64,000 nt of DNA from Euryodendron excelsum (lineage: Eukaryota; Streptophyta; Magnoliopsida; Ericales; Pentaphylacaceae). The stretch covers positions 11,329,501-11,393,500 of the forward strand of contig CM065378.1 of assembly GCA_033060915.1 (NCBI GenBank). Direction: 5' to 3'. Position numbers and translations under genes: made by a program. Below the pieces are notes generated by a model. The model was not told the DNA's origin. It made no database searches and worked only from the letters and a program-made list of their open reading frames with translations. Below are positions 12,004 to 25,424 of this stretch, one piece after another. Each line of letters opens with the position of its first letter. Position 1 is the stretch's first letter.

Positions 12004-12982
12004 CAATAGGAGGAGCAGAATATGTTTAGGTTTACTTTTTTCCTTTTTTCGTGTTTTTCCTTTTTTGAGTGAAAGCTTTATGATTAGGAGACTTAAAAAA
12101 AAAAATTCAAATTGATATTGTCAAATGTATTCTTATTGGTCTTAACATCGAATTGAATTCAAATGTATTCGTATTTCTTTATTTTTTGTAATTTTATTCT
12201 TTTATCATATATATTTTTATGATCATAATTAATTTTTAAGGTCACTTTTTAATAATGATATAAATTGATATGCACATGCATCATGTGTGCTCAATTCACT
12301 AGTTGTAAAAATGTCACTGCCACTTCCATTACCATATCATACTCATGGAGGTTTTTTATAAAAAAATTCTCTAAAAGTAAAACCCCCCATATGAATAATA
12401 CTTAAATTATGAGAACCTAACTAAGAAGATGGTTAATTTGCTGGCGAGCCATTAATCCAAATCGAGAGGATCGAACTCAATGACTAAGGATTAAACAGAA
12501 ATTCTTGTTTCAATGCTTGCAAGAGACCATGATGCAATCCATATGGGGATCAATGTCAATGATTTTCGGAGCATATATGGTGGTGGAGGTACATATATAC
12601 ATATATATGTATTTATATCTTGAATGGAACTCATATTTTTTATTCCTTGATTTGTAAGATGCAGATGGAAGGGCTATGGAATAGAGAATGATGTAGTATG
12701 ATCTTGCATTTTGAACGAAAATTGATGAATGATCAGAGAAAAAATGAAACAAAATTCAAGAAATTGAGAGCAGAAAATCCCAACACTTAATATATACATT
12801 ATAGCCTTGATGAAGCTTGTGAACAAGAGTAAATCAAATACAGAAATGATATCCAACTTAAGCAAAATACCATGAAAAAGAGAGATACAAGGATAAGATA
12901 TGCAACTAGTACAAACATATGTATATATACACCAACAATTAACAGACCCAAATAAACAGAAAGTGCCACGCAGATTCATGCG
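12004..12982. other. Intergenic sequence with possible Helitron 3' end (12271-12302)
   Basis: At 12271-12302 a GC-bearing palindrome (GCACATG...CATGTGTGC, one bulge) is followed after about 8 nt by CTAG and then T. This is the form of a plant Helitron 3' terminus. It could pair with the 5'-like terminus at 7028, with the hAT nested inside. Downstream, 12600-12980 is the likely 3' UTR side of the CASP gene on the - strand. No other gene is supported. Confidence 0.3.
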
Positions 12983-13719
12983 TTAGCGCCTATATAATGC
13001 TATGGCTGAAAGCATGATTAGTACTATAAACACAACGATTCCAGCGAAAGAACCGATCAGAGATCCAGAAGTGCGCTCGCAGAAGTTGTTGAACTGCTGA
13101 CATATTGCGGACCAATTAGCCGGAGCATTCCCTTTGTGGGCTAAGTATACAATGGCTGCTGCTGCAGAAGCTCCAGCAGTGAGAAGAGCCAGCATTGCCT
13201 TCACAAGATCAAACATTCTTAAAGAATTTTAGGATCACTGAATTACATTCTGCTGTATTCAACAAACAAAAACAATTTCTTCATTTACCGAATCAAACAA
13301 GATCAGAATGACCCTACTGATTCTTGCTCCGCTCCTGACAATGTGAAAGATGGACAGTAGGAGAGAAAGAAATAGATAACCACATACTACAGAATTCGCG
13401 ATCACAAAGAACCTGTTTGATAGAAACAACGCATGTGATGAAGTGTCAACTAATTCTTCCCAAACGTACAGATTAATTAATCAGCGAGACAAACAGAGAC
13501 TTACGTGAAGGTGGGAAGATCATTATATTGAGCCTTGAATTGTATGAACTGAGTGAAGAAAGGGAGTGTTTCATCGGTAGTTCCCATAGCCACTGCACTT
13601 CCTAATGTTCCAAAAACTGCAACTATTCGCAGAACAAGGTCTAGTATGGAGATTCCTCTGTTTCCCCCTCGTCTAACCCTGGAAGCTTCACCAGTTTCGA
13701 GTGGCGCTGCTGCCTTCAT
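12983..13719 (-). CDS. CASP: Casparian strip membrane protein (CASP family)
   Basis: Three exons on the - strand: 13719-13505, 13412-13289 and 13198-12983, joined by GT/AG introns of 92 and 90 bp, giving 184 residues. The protein has a charged N-terminus and four membrane segments (about 24-45, 73-97, 106-135 and 160-181). The first extracellular loop carries [18 protein letters not shown] and the second carries [22 protein letters not shown]. These are signatures of the true CASP clade (CASP1-5 type) rather than the wider CASPL group. Known members polymerise at the endodermal plasma membrane and recruit peroxidases and lignin machinery to build the Casparian strip. Length and domain layout are normal and no lesion is visible. 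The ATG at 13719 gives the standard start. Which CASP number it is cannot be told here. Confidence 0.93.
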
Positions 13720-13779
13720 TTTTTTCTCGCTTTAGTGGTGAGGATGATCCTTTTTTTTCAGCTGACAGAAAGATCTGCA

Positions 13780-13785
13780 TTTATA
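13780..13785 (-). promoter_or_regulatory. TATA box of the CASP gene
   Basis: TATAAA on the - strand lies 61 bp upstream of the CASP start codon, within TTGTATAAATGC. The spacing leaves a short leader of about 30 nt. No other promoter element is claimed. Confidence 0.5.
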
Positions 13786-13799
13786 CAAACTACCAAACA

Positions 13800-16598
13800 A
13801 AAGCAAGTTTGTACTTACTGAGGTAATTCACCAATTAAAAACTATCAATGTGGGTATTAGGTTTGCTGATCCTAAGTGACCTGGCTTCATGCTTCTGTAA
13901 TCGTTCTGCCTTTTGTTGATCATGCTTACTAAAGCTAGAGTTGGATTCAATTTTCTAAACTCCTACCTGCTCTCACTTGCTCTGTCTTATGTATATTTAA
14001 AACTAAACATGAGTCATTTCATTCAGCTCCAACCATATCATATACCATGATTAGTAACCTCGACCATTACATGTTTGGGTTCTGTTCAGTGATCCTAAAT
14101 TTTTTTCTTTTTTCAGAAGGATTTCACTATATTTAAAACCAGCCATGAGGTATGAATTTGAAAACGGACAGCGGAGTAGGTAAAGGAGGCACTTAAACTA
14201 ATGGTGTGGGATGCAAGGACAAATACGAGGGATCAAAATTTGAGTCTAGCAATTTTGGTTACAAATTTACTTGGTCAGGCTGTTCTGAACAAGATGATTG
14301 ATACTCGTAGGTTGATTGGGGTTTAGTTTCTTCTGATGCCTCTAACCATCTGTATCACATGCCTATATTAGTGTGGCATGTTTGCATTCAAGGGAAAGCT
14401 TGCACCACATATACTTCATCTTCACTTGTATATTATACTAGACCTCAGATGTATCTAATGATAGAGAATCCAAGGTTTGTGACTTTCCTGGTTTCTCTAC
14501 CAACTAACAAAGAAAACATGAGAGAGATTATATGCCCCTTACATTTGAGAAATAATAGCTCCTCTATACCACTAAAAGAGAGGCATTCTGTATTATCACG
14601 CAACCATATATACCTCATTTGTTCTATCCGAACCAGTAGTTTCTCCATATTTATGGTACAATGGTTAATATTGACACAACCTCCTTGAGTTCCATCACAG
14701 CCAGCACCTCTGCTTGCACTTTAGCATTGCCTCTACACTGCCGTCGAGCCTGCCATTATAATTGCTTCTCTTCACCGCATTGCTGCCACTGTCATAGTTG
14801 CTGCAATAATGTACACTAAAATGTGCATGCTTTCATGGGCATACATTCTTTTTTGGGTAAGTTCCAAATGGAAATGCTACTTTACATATATGTGAAGAAA
14901 ATTGAGGTACTTACCTTTGACCATTTTCCTGAATGACCAACATCAGTCGTAAATGCAATTAGTAGAATCATCATGGATCTAACATGTGAATATGAGATAG
15001 ACGTGTAGCCAATGACAACTGGCCGGTTCTCTTTTACAAATGCAGTTGATTCCTCCGATGAAAAATTCAAATCTCAGCGAAAAAAAAAAAAGTGTCACTT
15101 GAAAACCATCGTAAATATGACAACAAATGTTAGTTTTTATGTAAAAATCTTTTGCACAACACAAACACAGTAAAAGAAATTGACGGCAAGTCATCCTTGG
15201 CTACACCACATCTACTTCATCTCCACATGCAAGACCTTGGATAAGTACAATTCCAAAATCCAGAGAGAATATGTCTCTTGTTATAGAGAAATAGCCTCTT
15301 CTATTAAAAAAAGGAAAAGAAATGAAGGCATTGGTCTAGAGAGGGAATTATGGACTCAAAGCTCTGTTTTTCATGAATGGAGTGAATGGGGAGATTTCCT
15401 GGGTTGTAGATTCATGGACTAATTCGGTTGCAATGAGGTATAGGAATGCTTGTAGAGGAGTTTTGAGCCATTTCTATGTCGAACCAGAAGGGATAAAAGA
15501 GAAGAGATGGGAGACTGGTGGTTTGAGGGCTTCATGGGATTGGATATGACAGTTTTGCTCAGGCCGCGTTAGTAGCAACAAAAGCCGTATGAAGTGTGAT
15601 TTTAAACACTTCTACTCAGTGGGGTCACCATATCCTGAGCCAGCTTCTTATGCTGTTTCCAAAAAATAGCATCTTATCACTTGCCAAATTCAAGTTTTGG
15701 ATAAGGCCAGTATTTTAACTTGATACTCACCAGATTCTCTGTTGTGGTTTGCCAATTACAGCATGCACTCAGAAATTAAAGAGAAACAAAGTACAACAAG
15801 GGCCTCCCCAGGCAAACATTTCTAACAATTTACTTGATTTTCGCTCTCCAAAATAAGGAAGAGAATTTCAAAAAAAAAATTGCTAGTTGCTAACTAAAAC
15901 AGTGCTCCAACTCACAAATAACCAGTAATAGATTTGCGAATTTTCCCTTTCCAAGTTAAGGGATAAATTCCTCTCTCTTCATTGATGTGGCTCCTCATGA
16001 TGCTCATGACACATATATATATCATACTAGATAAAGTTATGTGGAGAAGAAAAACAAAAAAAAAAAAAAAAGGGAAGAAGATTTGAGATGGATGGAACTT
16101 GTGATGTAATGGGAGATGGGGCAGTGGGATCTCGTGAATATGTATGGTTATGGGAGTGACATGGGCTGATATTGCCTTTACTATACCAACTTTTGATTCC
16201 TTGGAAGGATGGAAAAACAGCTCTGCCTCTGAACTCAGCCTCCTTGTTTTCAGCCACCTTTTGAGGTACAAGGATGGCAGCCCCCAGCCCCCTCCCCACT
16301 CCATTGCTTCCTCGTTTAGGCCACACTCAATTCCCTTCATAGAAATTCAACTGTCATGTTCCTGTCGTGCCCAAAGAAAATAAAAATTAAGAAAAATGGA
16401 GATATGGGTTTGCTTATTCAACAAATACTGAAGATAAAATTGTTATAATGCACTAAAATTATACTGCATCACATGTTCGCAAATTATTCTCAAGTCTTGC
16501 TAATTGCTCGAACTGGGTTGCTAGGTTGCTTCGAATGCAATCTAGAAGAGGTTCAACTAAAGCACATCATACTTGATATCAGAATTATATAGGATCTA
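13800..16598. other. Intergenic region upstream of the CASP gene; no gene assigned
   Basis: No complete gene is recognised. A - strand frame from about 15070 to 14915 ends in a good splice donor (AAAG|GTAAGTA) and could be an exon of an unknown transcript, but its protein matches nothing I know. Frames at 15912-16340 (-) and 16144-16383 (+) lie opposite each other and read through homopolymers, so I do not call them genes. Confidence 0.4.
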
Positions 16599-16934
16599 AA
16601 GCTCCATTTGTTTCGTCTCAAAATAAATTACTAGAAAAAAAAATCTTAAAAAAGTTTTTTTCTGTTTGTTTGGTACAAAATACAAATTTTTTTTGTACAA
16701 AAATTGTTTTAGCACATAGTGATTTAGACATTAAGAGAGATGTCTTCTTTATGAAGCAAAATCATTGAGGATCATGGTAAAGATAAAGTGAGAGAGAGAA
16801 ATTGAGAAAGATTTGAACTCTTTATTTTTTAAAATTTGATCCAATGAATTTTTAAATAAACAAACAACCGAACTTTCTTAATTTTTTAAAAATTTTTTTT
16901 TTTTTTTTCATATCCTAAGTAAAGCAAATGGAGC
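16599..16934. mobile_element. MITE (short TIR element, ~335 bp)
   Basis: The left end AAGCTCCATTTG and the complement of the right end (GCTCCATTTGCTTT) are inverted copies. The direct triplet CTA flanks the element at 16596-16598 and 16935-16937, fitting a three-base target site as in Tourist/PIF-type MITEs. The inside is AT-rich, with A and T runs and no coding frame. Confidence 0.5.
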
Positions 16935-16937
16935 CTA

Positions 16938-19900
16938 GGCGATGAATAGATCATTTGAACCCACAATATCGGTTGTAGGAGTTCCAATTGAAAAACCCAC
17001 ATACCGTAAGTTCTTCAGCCACTCGTATTGGTCAATGTTAACTGTAAAATATAAGTATCTATTTTATTCCCTCCTTTAAATGTGAATAGGGTTAAAGATC
17101 GCAATGTACCCAAAAAGCAGAAGTTTCCAACTTTTCAGTTAGCAAGAGATCTCTGTACCACGCATAATATCAGTATAAGTAACACTTAATACCGAACATA
17201 ATATTTCCCCTCAAATCCTCTCCAGCGATTCATAAAAAAATTATGCATCACAGTAAAGAGCACACAATTAAGTTAGCTAACATCTTCATTCTCCTATAAA
17301 CTTCCTTGTGAATTAAATAGCTAAGGGGGAAGTAAACTCTTGCTTTTCAACTCAATTTCCTCACATGCCACTTTCTTGCCATATTCACGACAACCAAAGA
17401 GCGTAAAGCCCCTTGTGAAAGTTCATGCAGAAAATTCTGTGTAGACAACCATACAACCTAGAAATGTTTTGCATCCGGGTTTTAAAATTCCTAATTTCTG
17501 ACTCTGATGGTGGATTTTTTTTCTTTTTTCAGCCCACACCACACCAGCAATTAATTAGCTCGAGATGATTGGGTTGTACTCCCACAGCTGATGAAGATAT
17601 ATGCACCTGACCTTCCATCCCCTACAAGTTTTTCATTTCTTAAGTGGTACATACCCACTTAGCCTCATTTCCATCTTGGCAGTGGATGAGGATGACAACA
17701 ATAATGAAACCTTTTCAAAGGATCAAAGCCTGCATGACAGACCGAAGCCATAACACCTATACTGATTCTGAAGATCAGAGCTGCAGCAAAATTCAGAACA
17801 GCTGAAGAAGAAAGAAAGTAAGAATGAGCGAATGAAAAAAAAAAAAACATATTCAAGCACAATTGTCAAACTACATATTCAAGACTATCATACATAGTCC
17901 TGCTATTAGAGCTAGATGGCAATTATCACTGAAAATAAAATGTGAGGCTTCTCATGGCCAAGACTATTGTACATGTGCAATTGTTATTTTCTCTATACTC
18001 TATCTGCTCAATACATTCAATTTGAAGTCACTGGGGATAACCTTTCATTTTAAACATTATATGGAAATTTAGAAATTGGCCACCACCAAACCTGCTGCAA
18101 ATAAAAACGAATTTCACTTACCATTCATTGTTACCATACAGCATCCAAGAGGAGTGATTATCACTTGAGATCATTGCTCAACTAAGCATCCAGTTGGGAA
18201 AGTAGATCTGGTGGATGCAGCACTGAGAAACCAACAATATGAGGCGTAAAATCATGTCTGAGCAGTCAACTTGGAACTCAAAGGAGATTACTTCCAATGG
18301 AAGAACAACCTCATGAATATCCCTCATTTTTACATGCTAAATACCAGTAACAGAGGTCAAAAGACCGCCGACTCGAACTACTCCCTACATCCACGCATTC
18401 TGCATCCTAGACAATTAAAAATGTATACCAACATATATACATATATACACCCTCCAAACCACACACATGCTGACAATTTATAAATCAAAACAAAGACACA
18501 ACTATGTTAAAGAGCTTCTCAATATAATCACCTCATTTTACTCCTTCAGAAAACAAATGAGTCCATTCCCTGATCATTATAATCTCCAAAGTTTGAAGTC
18601 TATTATATGCATCTACAAGCTCTATTAGTTTGCAAATTTTTTTTACTTCGTTTGGGCAGTCAGCTTGCAGTTAGCGAACCATGAAAGAACAACTTTCTAT
18701 TGTTCCTGTTAGTGTACTAACTGAGAAAAATAAGAGATTAATTTTTCTATGTTTACTATTTTTCAAACGGGGCAGGACATAATAAAGAAGTTAATCTTTT
18801 TCTTAAGTCCCATTGGTACAAAGAATAATATTTTCTGATATTATTGATGTGATCTAATTTAAAACACGTTAATTTTATAATTGAAGTGATTTAAAACATG
18901 TTCATTGTACAATTGCAGTGATCTGACTACAATAAGCCAATACAAAACCCCGTTCCTCCTTCAGGTCAATGAGCAGATCAGATTTTAAAACATTGCAATG
19001 CAACTTTGCTTGCTCTATATATTACTAGCAAAAGAGCAATTTACCTGATTGTAGTGGCAAGAGAACCAAAAACTCATCAAACCTGACAAATAGTTGCACA
19101 AAGGGTAAATAAATGCACTTAATAAACCCAAATGAACATGAATATGTAATATGAACATAGAGCTACTGCCATGGACTGAATACATCTTCATATTGACAGT
19201 ATATAGTCAAGCTTTGACAGTGATATCAAGCTCAAAGCATCATACTTCAGAAATGATTCCTAGACCTACAATGTAACCGATAGCTCTAACCGCTCTTCCT
19301 TTCAAAGCATATATAGCACAAACTGACCTAAACATGCACCATAAGACAAATATACCTCCCTCCGTTGAAGCAACTTGGGTTTAAAATTCCAAACCCATAT
19401 TTTACTAATAACTACATCAAGATCAAGCAATTCCATCTCTAAGGAACAAACAGGGATGCTAATAAGAACTAAGCCCTTCTTTTCAAGCCAAGGCTGTTAC
19501 AAAAAATGACAGTTAGAGCAGGCATGCACGCACAAAATAATGCAGAATATCTATCCAAATTTTACAAAATGAGCCAGAAAAGTAAACAAATATGATGATA
19601 GCATGTAAATGCAAACACCAAAAATAAGCAAATAGTGGAGTTGCAATCCCCAAGTGCCTGCGACCTGAAGTTTCCAAAACTATATTGCATGCTGTCTATA
19701 CCCACAAGACATAAAAATCCAATACACAAATGGAGTCTTTGTTCTGTAGTAAATTTAATCTCATCCAATAACAAAAATGCAAAAAGGAAACAATCATGGC
19801 CTCCGTTCATATGTTTTGCACAGAAGTAAATTACACCACTTTGACAAATCCAACATGCTGGCTACATCAGCTTGGTAAAACTGGGGATAAGGCCATAAAT

Positions 19901-20260
19901 GATCTAACATTTAACACTGGTCTTCCTAGACAAATCAACAAAGGTGGGCCAAGGTTCAACATAAATTTCACAATGCTGTTCATCTGGTCTTCAGGTCTAG
20001 GCTGGAGACATCATCAAAAGGGGCAATGGGCTTGGCTTCAGGCATTGTAGATAGAGCTGTTTTGATGGGAGAGGGACGAAACAACAGAAAACGGAGAATT
20101 AGATATCCAATAAAGGTTGTCAGCTAGGTTAACACACAAAAAAATGAAATGTGCATCTTTTTTAGTGTCTTATGTGAAACACAAAGCAAACTATCAGAAT
20201 CCAAGCAAGTGAAACAAAAGGGACAATTATCATACCTGCAGGGCCCAATAATCTGGGAGT
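16938..20260. other. Intergenic region and likely 3' UTR of the KH gene; nothing else seen
   Basis: About 3.3 kb of AT-rich sequence with short, unrelated frames only. A microsatellite-like ACATATATACATATATACAC lies at about 18430-18450. Sequence from about 19.6 kb to 20260 is probably the 3' untranslated part of the KH-domain gene on the - strand, but I could not fix a polyadenylation site. Confidence 0.4.
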
Positions 20261-23200
20261 CTAATAGCCATGATGTTTCCCATGGGAAACAGGGTTCTGA
20301 CCAGATAACCTAGTAACAAATTCTAAAAATCAGTGGTTGGCCAAGATGAAGACATGCACTAAATTAGAAAGAAAATCATAGCATAAAGAACTAACAAAAA
20401 TGCTAAAAGCTCCCAAATAATGAAAGACTGACTTTGGAAGTAAAGAAAATTTCCAATACTGGACAAGAAAAGAAAAAGCTTACCCAGCACCACCAGAACG
20501 AGCAGAGGAGTAAATACCATATGCTCCATATCCACTTCCACCACCGCTCTGCAGAATGGTAACAATACAAGTCCCATTTTAGAAAAGAGCAAAAGGTCAC
20601 TTGGTAATTAAATCAGTTTTTAAGTAAAATATGCACTCTGCACCCATTGCATTTTACAGATCGGATTGCTTGAAAGTTGAAAGTTGAAACAACCATTGAA
20701 ACCAGACAAATCACTAAAACAATATGCATCACTCAACAATTGAATCAGATAAAAATATATATAACGTAGATGTACAGTTAGTATTACCTGCGAACCACCA
20801 TAACTGTCACTCAAAGGCAAGTCACTAGAACCATATCCATCAGAGTAAGTAGAGTATCCCCGTCCACGAGACTTACTATCACGGTTTCCATATTTCGAAC
20901 CATCTGACATGTCAACTGACATGGGCAGGTAGGGAAGTGCTGGTGGCAATCCAGCTAAAGCTCCCTCCATTTCAAATATGTTGGCTTTTAACCGCATAGC
21001 AACTTGTAAGAGGGCATTGCTCGCAACATTGAGGTCCCCAGTTATCTGGTCAGCACCAAAGCAAAAGACGTATAATATTCATCAAGTTATGAGAGTGTAA
21101 ATGTTGTGTTGAGAAACAAAAAAAACAACTGAAGAAAGACACACTGGTGAATGAAGCCCCACCCCCGCCCCACCCCCAAAGAAAAACAATCACACAACAC
21201 AAAGAAAAAAAACAGACAGTAAAACACACAAAAGCACCATTGCAATCCTTCTCTTATAAAAAAAAAACAATGCAATCCTTCACCTGCACCATCTCCTCAT
21301 CTTCCAAAGCAACTTTGGGAAGGTTTTCCTTTGAAAGAATACGGATGCTCGCTCTTGTGACACTCCTCATCTCCGTAATGATAGCCCCTCCTTTACCAAT
21401 AAGGCATCCAATTCGTGAACTCGACACTAACAGACGAGTAGTGATTACAGAATCACCTGATTCCTTTTCAGCTTTTTGACTACATCGTGGTTGCAAGCGC
21501 ATTGCTGCATCAATGGTTGGAGATGGATCTTCAAATGACTGATAACACAAGACAGTAGAATCATATCAATCTCACAGCCTAGGGTCTGGATGTTTATCCA
21601 TTAAACAGAAAAACAATCATATTACTGAATGGTGCTCACCTCCTTTGCTGATATAGAGATAATGCAATCATCTCCTTCAGCACCTGAACTATCAACTTTA
21701 ATAGATGCGCCAGATTCTTGTCTTATTTGTTTGATAATAGCACCGCCTTTGCCGATCACACCTCCAACATTTTCAGTTGGGCAAACCAAACGAAGTGAGA
21801 ATTCCCTTACAGAACCTGACCAATCTCCGACTTCACTTTTGTAACCCCCATAAGGACCCATCAATGAAGTTACACCCATAAGTGGCACACCGCCACTTTG
21901 ACCCATAAATGTACCACCAGATTTATAAATTGAAGATGATGACAAGAGCAGGTGCTGGGTGCGTGACGGATTATCATGGAGACGATATGCCACTTGATAA
22001 AGGGCCTTCCTGACAACAGAGGCCTCCCCAGTAATCTGAAAGCAAAAACATTTCCCATGGTCTACATTATGATCAACTAACCAATTGGTACAACTAACAA
22101 TGTGCAGGCAAAGCAGCTAGTACACCAAAATTTGAAAACATGAATGTGCAATCAGCTGGAATAAACAGAATATGGATGATGAGGAATTCAACAGCCACAA
22201 TTAGAAAGCAAAACGATACTAGAACTTCATTAGGCTTCCTTGACTATTAATACGCACAAACTCTATAATGTAGGAGGTGTTCAAAACCATAATTACCAAT
22301 ATTAATAGAGAAGCAAAAATCGATACAGGAAATGAAAATGAGAAACGTAGCCTAAAAATATTATGGGAACGTTAAACGCTAAGTGATATAAAATTAAATA
22401 GTATATTTATACAAACACATTAAGAATCTTAAAAATAGTAATATATAGTACTAGAATATTTTCATTGTCAATTAAAATATTAATGCTACAGAAATAATAT
22501 ATATATATAGCAACTTATAAGAACAATTATGTACTATTGTTAAAAAAAATTTAAGTTTTGACAGCATGAAATTCTAGAAATTATGAGAAGCGAGTTTTTA
22601 AAGAGCTTTCACAACATTATTTAAGAGTTTCTAACAACTTTCTTTATCATAGTTTCTAAAACTTCTCGGAAACATTTCCTGGTAACTATGCTCAAAACCT
22701 GTGCTTCCGGGGAAATATTTCGTCCCCATTCTGGAAGTGAATTTTCGGGGAAGTAAGTTTCCCCTCCTGAGGTTTTCGGGGGAGCAAGTTTCCCCTCCCG
22801 AGGAGAGTTTCCTGATAACTATGTTTTAAACTTGTACTTGCAATCCTAATGATAAGAAGAGAGAGGAAAGTGGATGGTCCGGCACGCAATCACCATCATG
22901 ACCAACCCAATTTAACATCTTCCAACAAAACCAGAAGATTGTATTGATAATCTTACTGCTCAAGTTGGATAAGGTAGAGAAAGTAGAAATTACAATCCTG
23001 GAAAGTCGTACTAATTGTGTTGATAAAATGGCCTGTGCTAGTAACCTTACAAAATACGATAGAATGGGATAAAACGGCCTGTGTTACCTGGAGAAGCTCA
23101 TCAGAATTCAAAGCACAGGGTGGCAGATGTTCACTACTCATGACTCTAATCTGGGCACGAGTTTCAGTACGCATGTTTTGAATTACTTGTCCTCCTTTCC

Positions 23201-23666
23201 CAATAATACATCCAATCTGATCAGATGGCACAAGCATTCGAGCAGTAACTTGCTGAGACTCCTCAAACTCATCATCACCAAGTGATTCTTCAGCAACAAC
23301 CCTGTCATGCACCCTAAAGAGAGCATCCTGTGCAGGTGAAACAAGCTCACTGGTATCTTCCAAGTTATTAGTTTCCTCACTTGAGCTATAAATAGTGACA
23401 ACACGCTCCTCACAGCCAGGCACAGTCTCACCAATCCTGATCTTTGCTTGAGTTTCTGCCCTCAATTGCTTTGCAATCTCACCACCCTTTCCAATAATAC
23501 TTCCAATTCTCTTCACAGGGCACAAGTAACGGTATACAGTATCTTCTGATGCAATAGCATTCTGGTCCCTCTCATCAGGGGGATTTCTTCTCTTACTTCC
23601 TCCATCTCCAGTGTAGTCGGATTGAGCATGGGATCTCTTACCATAATTATTCCTCTGCCCCGCCAT
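20261..23666 (-). CDS. KH-domain RNA-binding protein (four KH domains, At4g18375-like)
   Basis: Six exons on the - strand: 23666-23088, 22035-21640, 21538-21284, 21045-20788, 20548-20484 and 20309-20261. All are GT/AG with consistent phase, giving 533 residues. Four KH domains show the RNA-gripping GXXG loop: IIGKGG at residues 57-62 and 154-159, VIGKGG at 286-291 and LIGKGG at 371-376. The start MAGQRNNYGKRSH, with a KRR-type basic patch, and a glycine/serine-rich tail ending NPVSHGKHHGY fit the plant PCBP-like KH family (relatives of At4g18375, HEN4 and RCF3). Members bind RNA in the nucleus and affect splicing, polyadenylation and stress-gene expression. The specific target of this one is unknown. 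No stop or frameshift was found. Intron 1 is about 1.05 kb and holds the repeat noted below. Confidence 0.92.
22674..22838. repeat. Short direct repeat flanking a GGGG/CCCC-rich insert in KH intron 1
   Basis: TTCCTGGTAACTATGCTCAAA at about 22676 recurs as TTCCTGATAACTATGTTTTAAA at about 22810. Between them lie repeated TTTCCCCTCC and TTTTCGGGG motifs, out of character with the AT-rich intron. It may be a small local duplication or an old insertion. It does not touch an exon. Confidence 0.45.
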
Positions 23667-24760
23667 TACAGAACTGGAACTATATCTATAACCCTAGCAG
23701 ATATCCACCACTTATATCAATTAAAACTGCAGCCATGAAAACAAAATGTAAGGCACTGTACGCAACTTCAAATTATTTAAAGAGACCTGAAAAGGTACGC
23801 GAGTTATAGCAAATGGAAATGACACATTACACCAAACATAAAATTAGTCGTTCAGCTCTTTCAAAATCCATTACACCCAAACAGTAGAACACAATTCGAT
23901 CTCAACACTCCATAATACTCATAAACAAGTACAATTCTTATCAGAGATGTGATTCCCAATGTAGTACTAAATACATCCGTTATGTGTGTATTACATCATT
24001 GACTAACCATATCAAAACTAATCCCCAGCCTAAATGAGATAGATGTTACCATTCACCTCTTATCTTAAAATCCTGGCGAGGCGGGTAGAAAGGAAAGCCA
24101 ACAAGGCCTACAACATCGTTTGGTATGTTAAGAACAGGAACCCAGAAATCATTCAACAAATTTCATCCCTATAATCAATGACAAAGTCCAATAGCTCGAT
24201 GCTTCCCGTTTAAACTGCTTCACATATAACTCTTAGCTTGTTCTTCAACTTCATAAATACCATCCACGCAAGAACTAGATTACTTCCAATTTCAATTGGG
24301 CAATGAGCTATTAAAAATTCAACTCACAATTACATATGATACCCATATTAGATGTCCGTACAGATGTGGGTTTCCAAAGAGCTCCAAGATGTGATCATAA
24401 AAAAATGGGACTAAACATAAAATTAATTGTCTATTCATGAGAAACAAATTCGAAAAACAGATCGAGAAAGAGAATGAATATATATAGGTCATCGTTTGGC
24501 AAAATATAGGTCATCGTTTGGCAAAGCGATAATTTATTAGAACGATGACAAAATTTGCGAAGAATTTAGATCGGAGGATAATAGGAAATAGAGAACGAAC
24601 TCGGGATAGAAGATGACAGTTGGAGAGCGAGCGAGGTCCGATCTTGCTAGATTTCTTGGAACGGATGGATATGCAGAGGTGGATAGATATTTGTGTGTAT
24701 ATCTATCTGTATGTATATATGTAAGTAACCGCCTCTTCATGCAGAGCATTTATAAAGTGC
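23667..24760 (-). promoter_or_regulatory. Leader and promoter of the KH gene
   Basis: Upstream of the KH start codon, the sequence up to about 24720 is likely 5' UTR with an intron (an acceptor-like CTGCTAG lies at about 23700 on the - strand). TATAAAT on the - strand is at 24748-24754. A telo-box AAACCCTA lies at 24789-24796 on the - strand, just outside this span. Telo-boxes are common upstream of plant genes active in growing tissue. The transcription start was not measured, so the exact leader is inferred. Confidence 0.45.
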
Positions 24761-25424
24761 AAATTTTGCAAAAATATCTTCTGGGTTTTAGGGTTTGGCG
24801 CGTTCAATTACTGAAATATCCAATATGATTTTACGAAAATAGCCCTATTTTCGAACTGAAATGACAAAGTTACTCTTTACAAATCCCACCGATTTCCTTT
24901 ATTTACAAAAGTGACCTTCAGTAAATCTCAACAGTTCACTTCCTTGAGAACTATATTCGTCTTTTCGCCACTAAACTTGAGCTAAGTGACTGTGGTACTG
25001 CTGTTTTCACTTTAGCGTACACCTGAGCTGAGGGTAAGAAATTGTGGCACTCTTCTTTTAACTTTAATATTTCAGAATAATAAATTATAATAAAAGCAAA
25101 ATGAGAATGATTAGCTTTTTTTTTTTTCTTTTCTTTTTTTTTTTTGTCAAATGGTATGAAAATTTCATTATGGTAATGTCTATTCCCTTCATCATTACAA
25201 TTTTATTACAAAACATCTTGACAAATCCATATATTTATCTATACTAGCAAACATACATACATTTAGCTAAACTAGCTCATAAATCCATACAATTAATTCG
25301 AGAAAAGGAAGAGTTACCCATTGGAAATAGCTCAATTTTGAAATGGTACTTACTTAATAGTTAAAATTCTAGAGTGTCATTTACAAAGCACCAAGGCCAA
25401 TTATTTGAACCACACATTAAGCAA
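24761..25424. other. Intergenic sequence, no gene seen
   Basis: Contains the KH telo-box at 24789-24796 and then AT-rich DNA with a long T-rich run at about 25118-25145. I see no coding frame, RNA gene or clear transposon end. Confidence 0.4.

Noticed and set aside
12411..12500. Possible second SINE (GTTCGATCCTC B-box-like on the - strand)
   Set aside because: No convincing A box at the right spacing and no A/T tail, so a chance match is likely.
14915..15070. Candidate - strand exon ending in AAAG|GTAAGTA
   Set aside because: The donor is good, but the ~50 residues match no family I know, no partner exon was found, and stops lie close on both sides.
15912..16383. Overlapping frames of 142, 99 and 79 codons on both strands
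   Set aside because: They read through A and T runs, overlap each other on opposite strands and show no domain. Chance frames are the simpler explanation.
17665..17862. 65-codon - strand frame with a hydrophobic stretch
   Set aside because: Starts at a poly(A)-derived Phe run, has no homologue that I know and no gene context.
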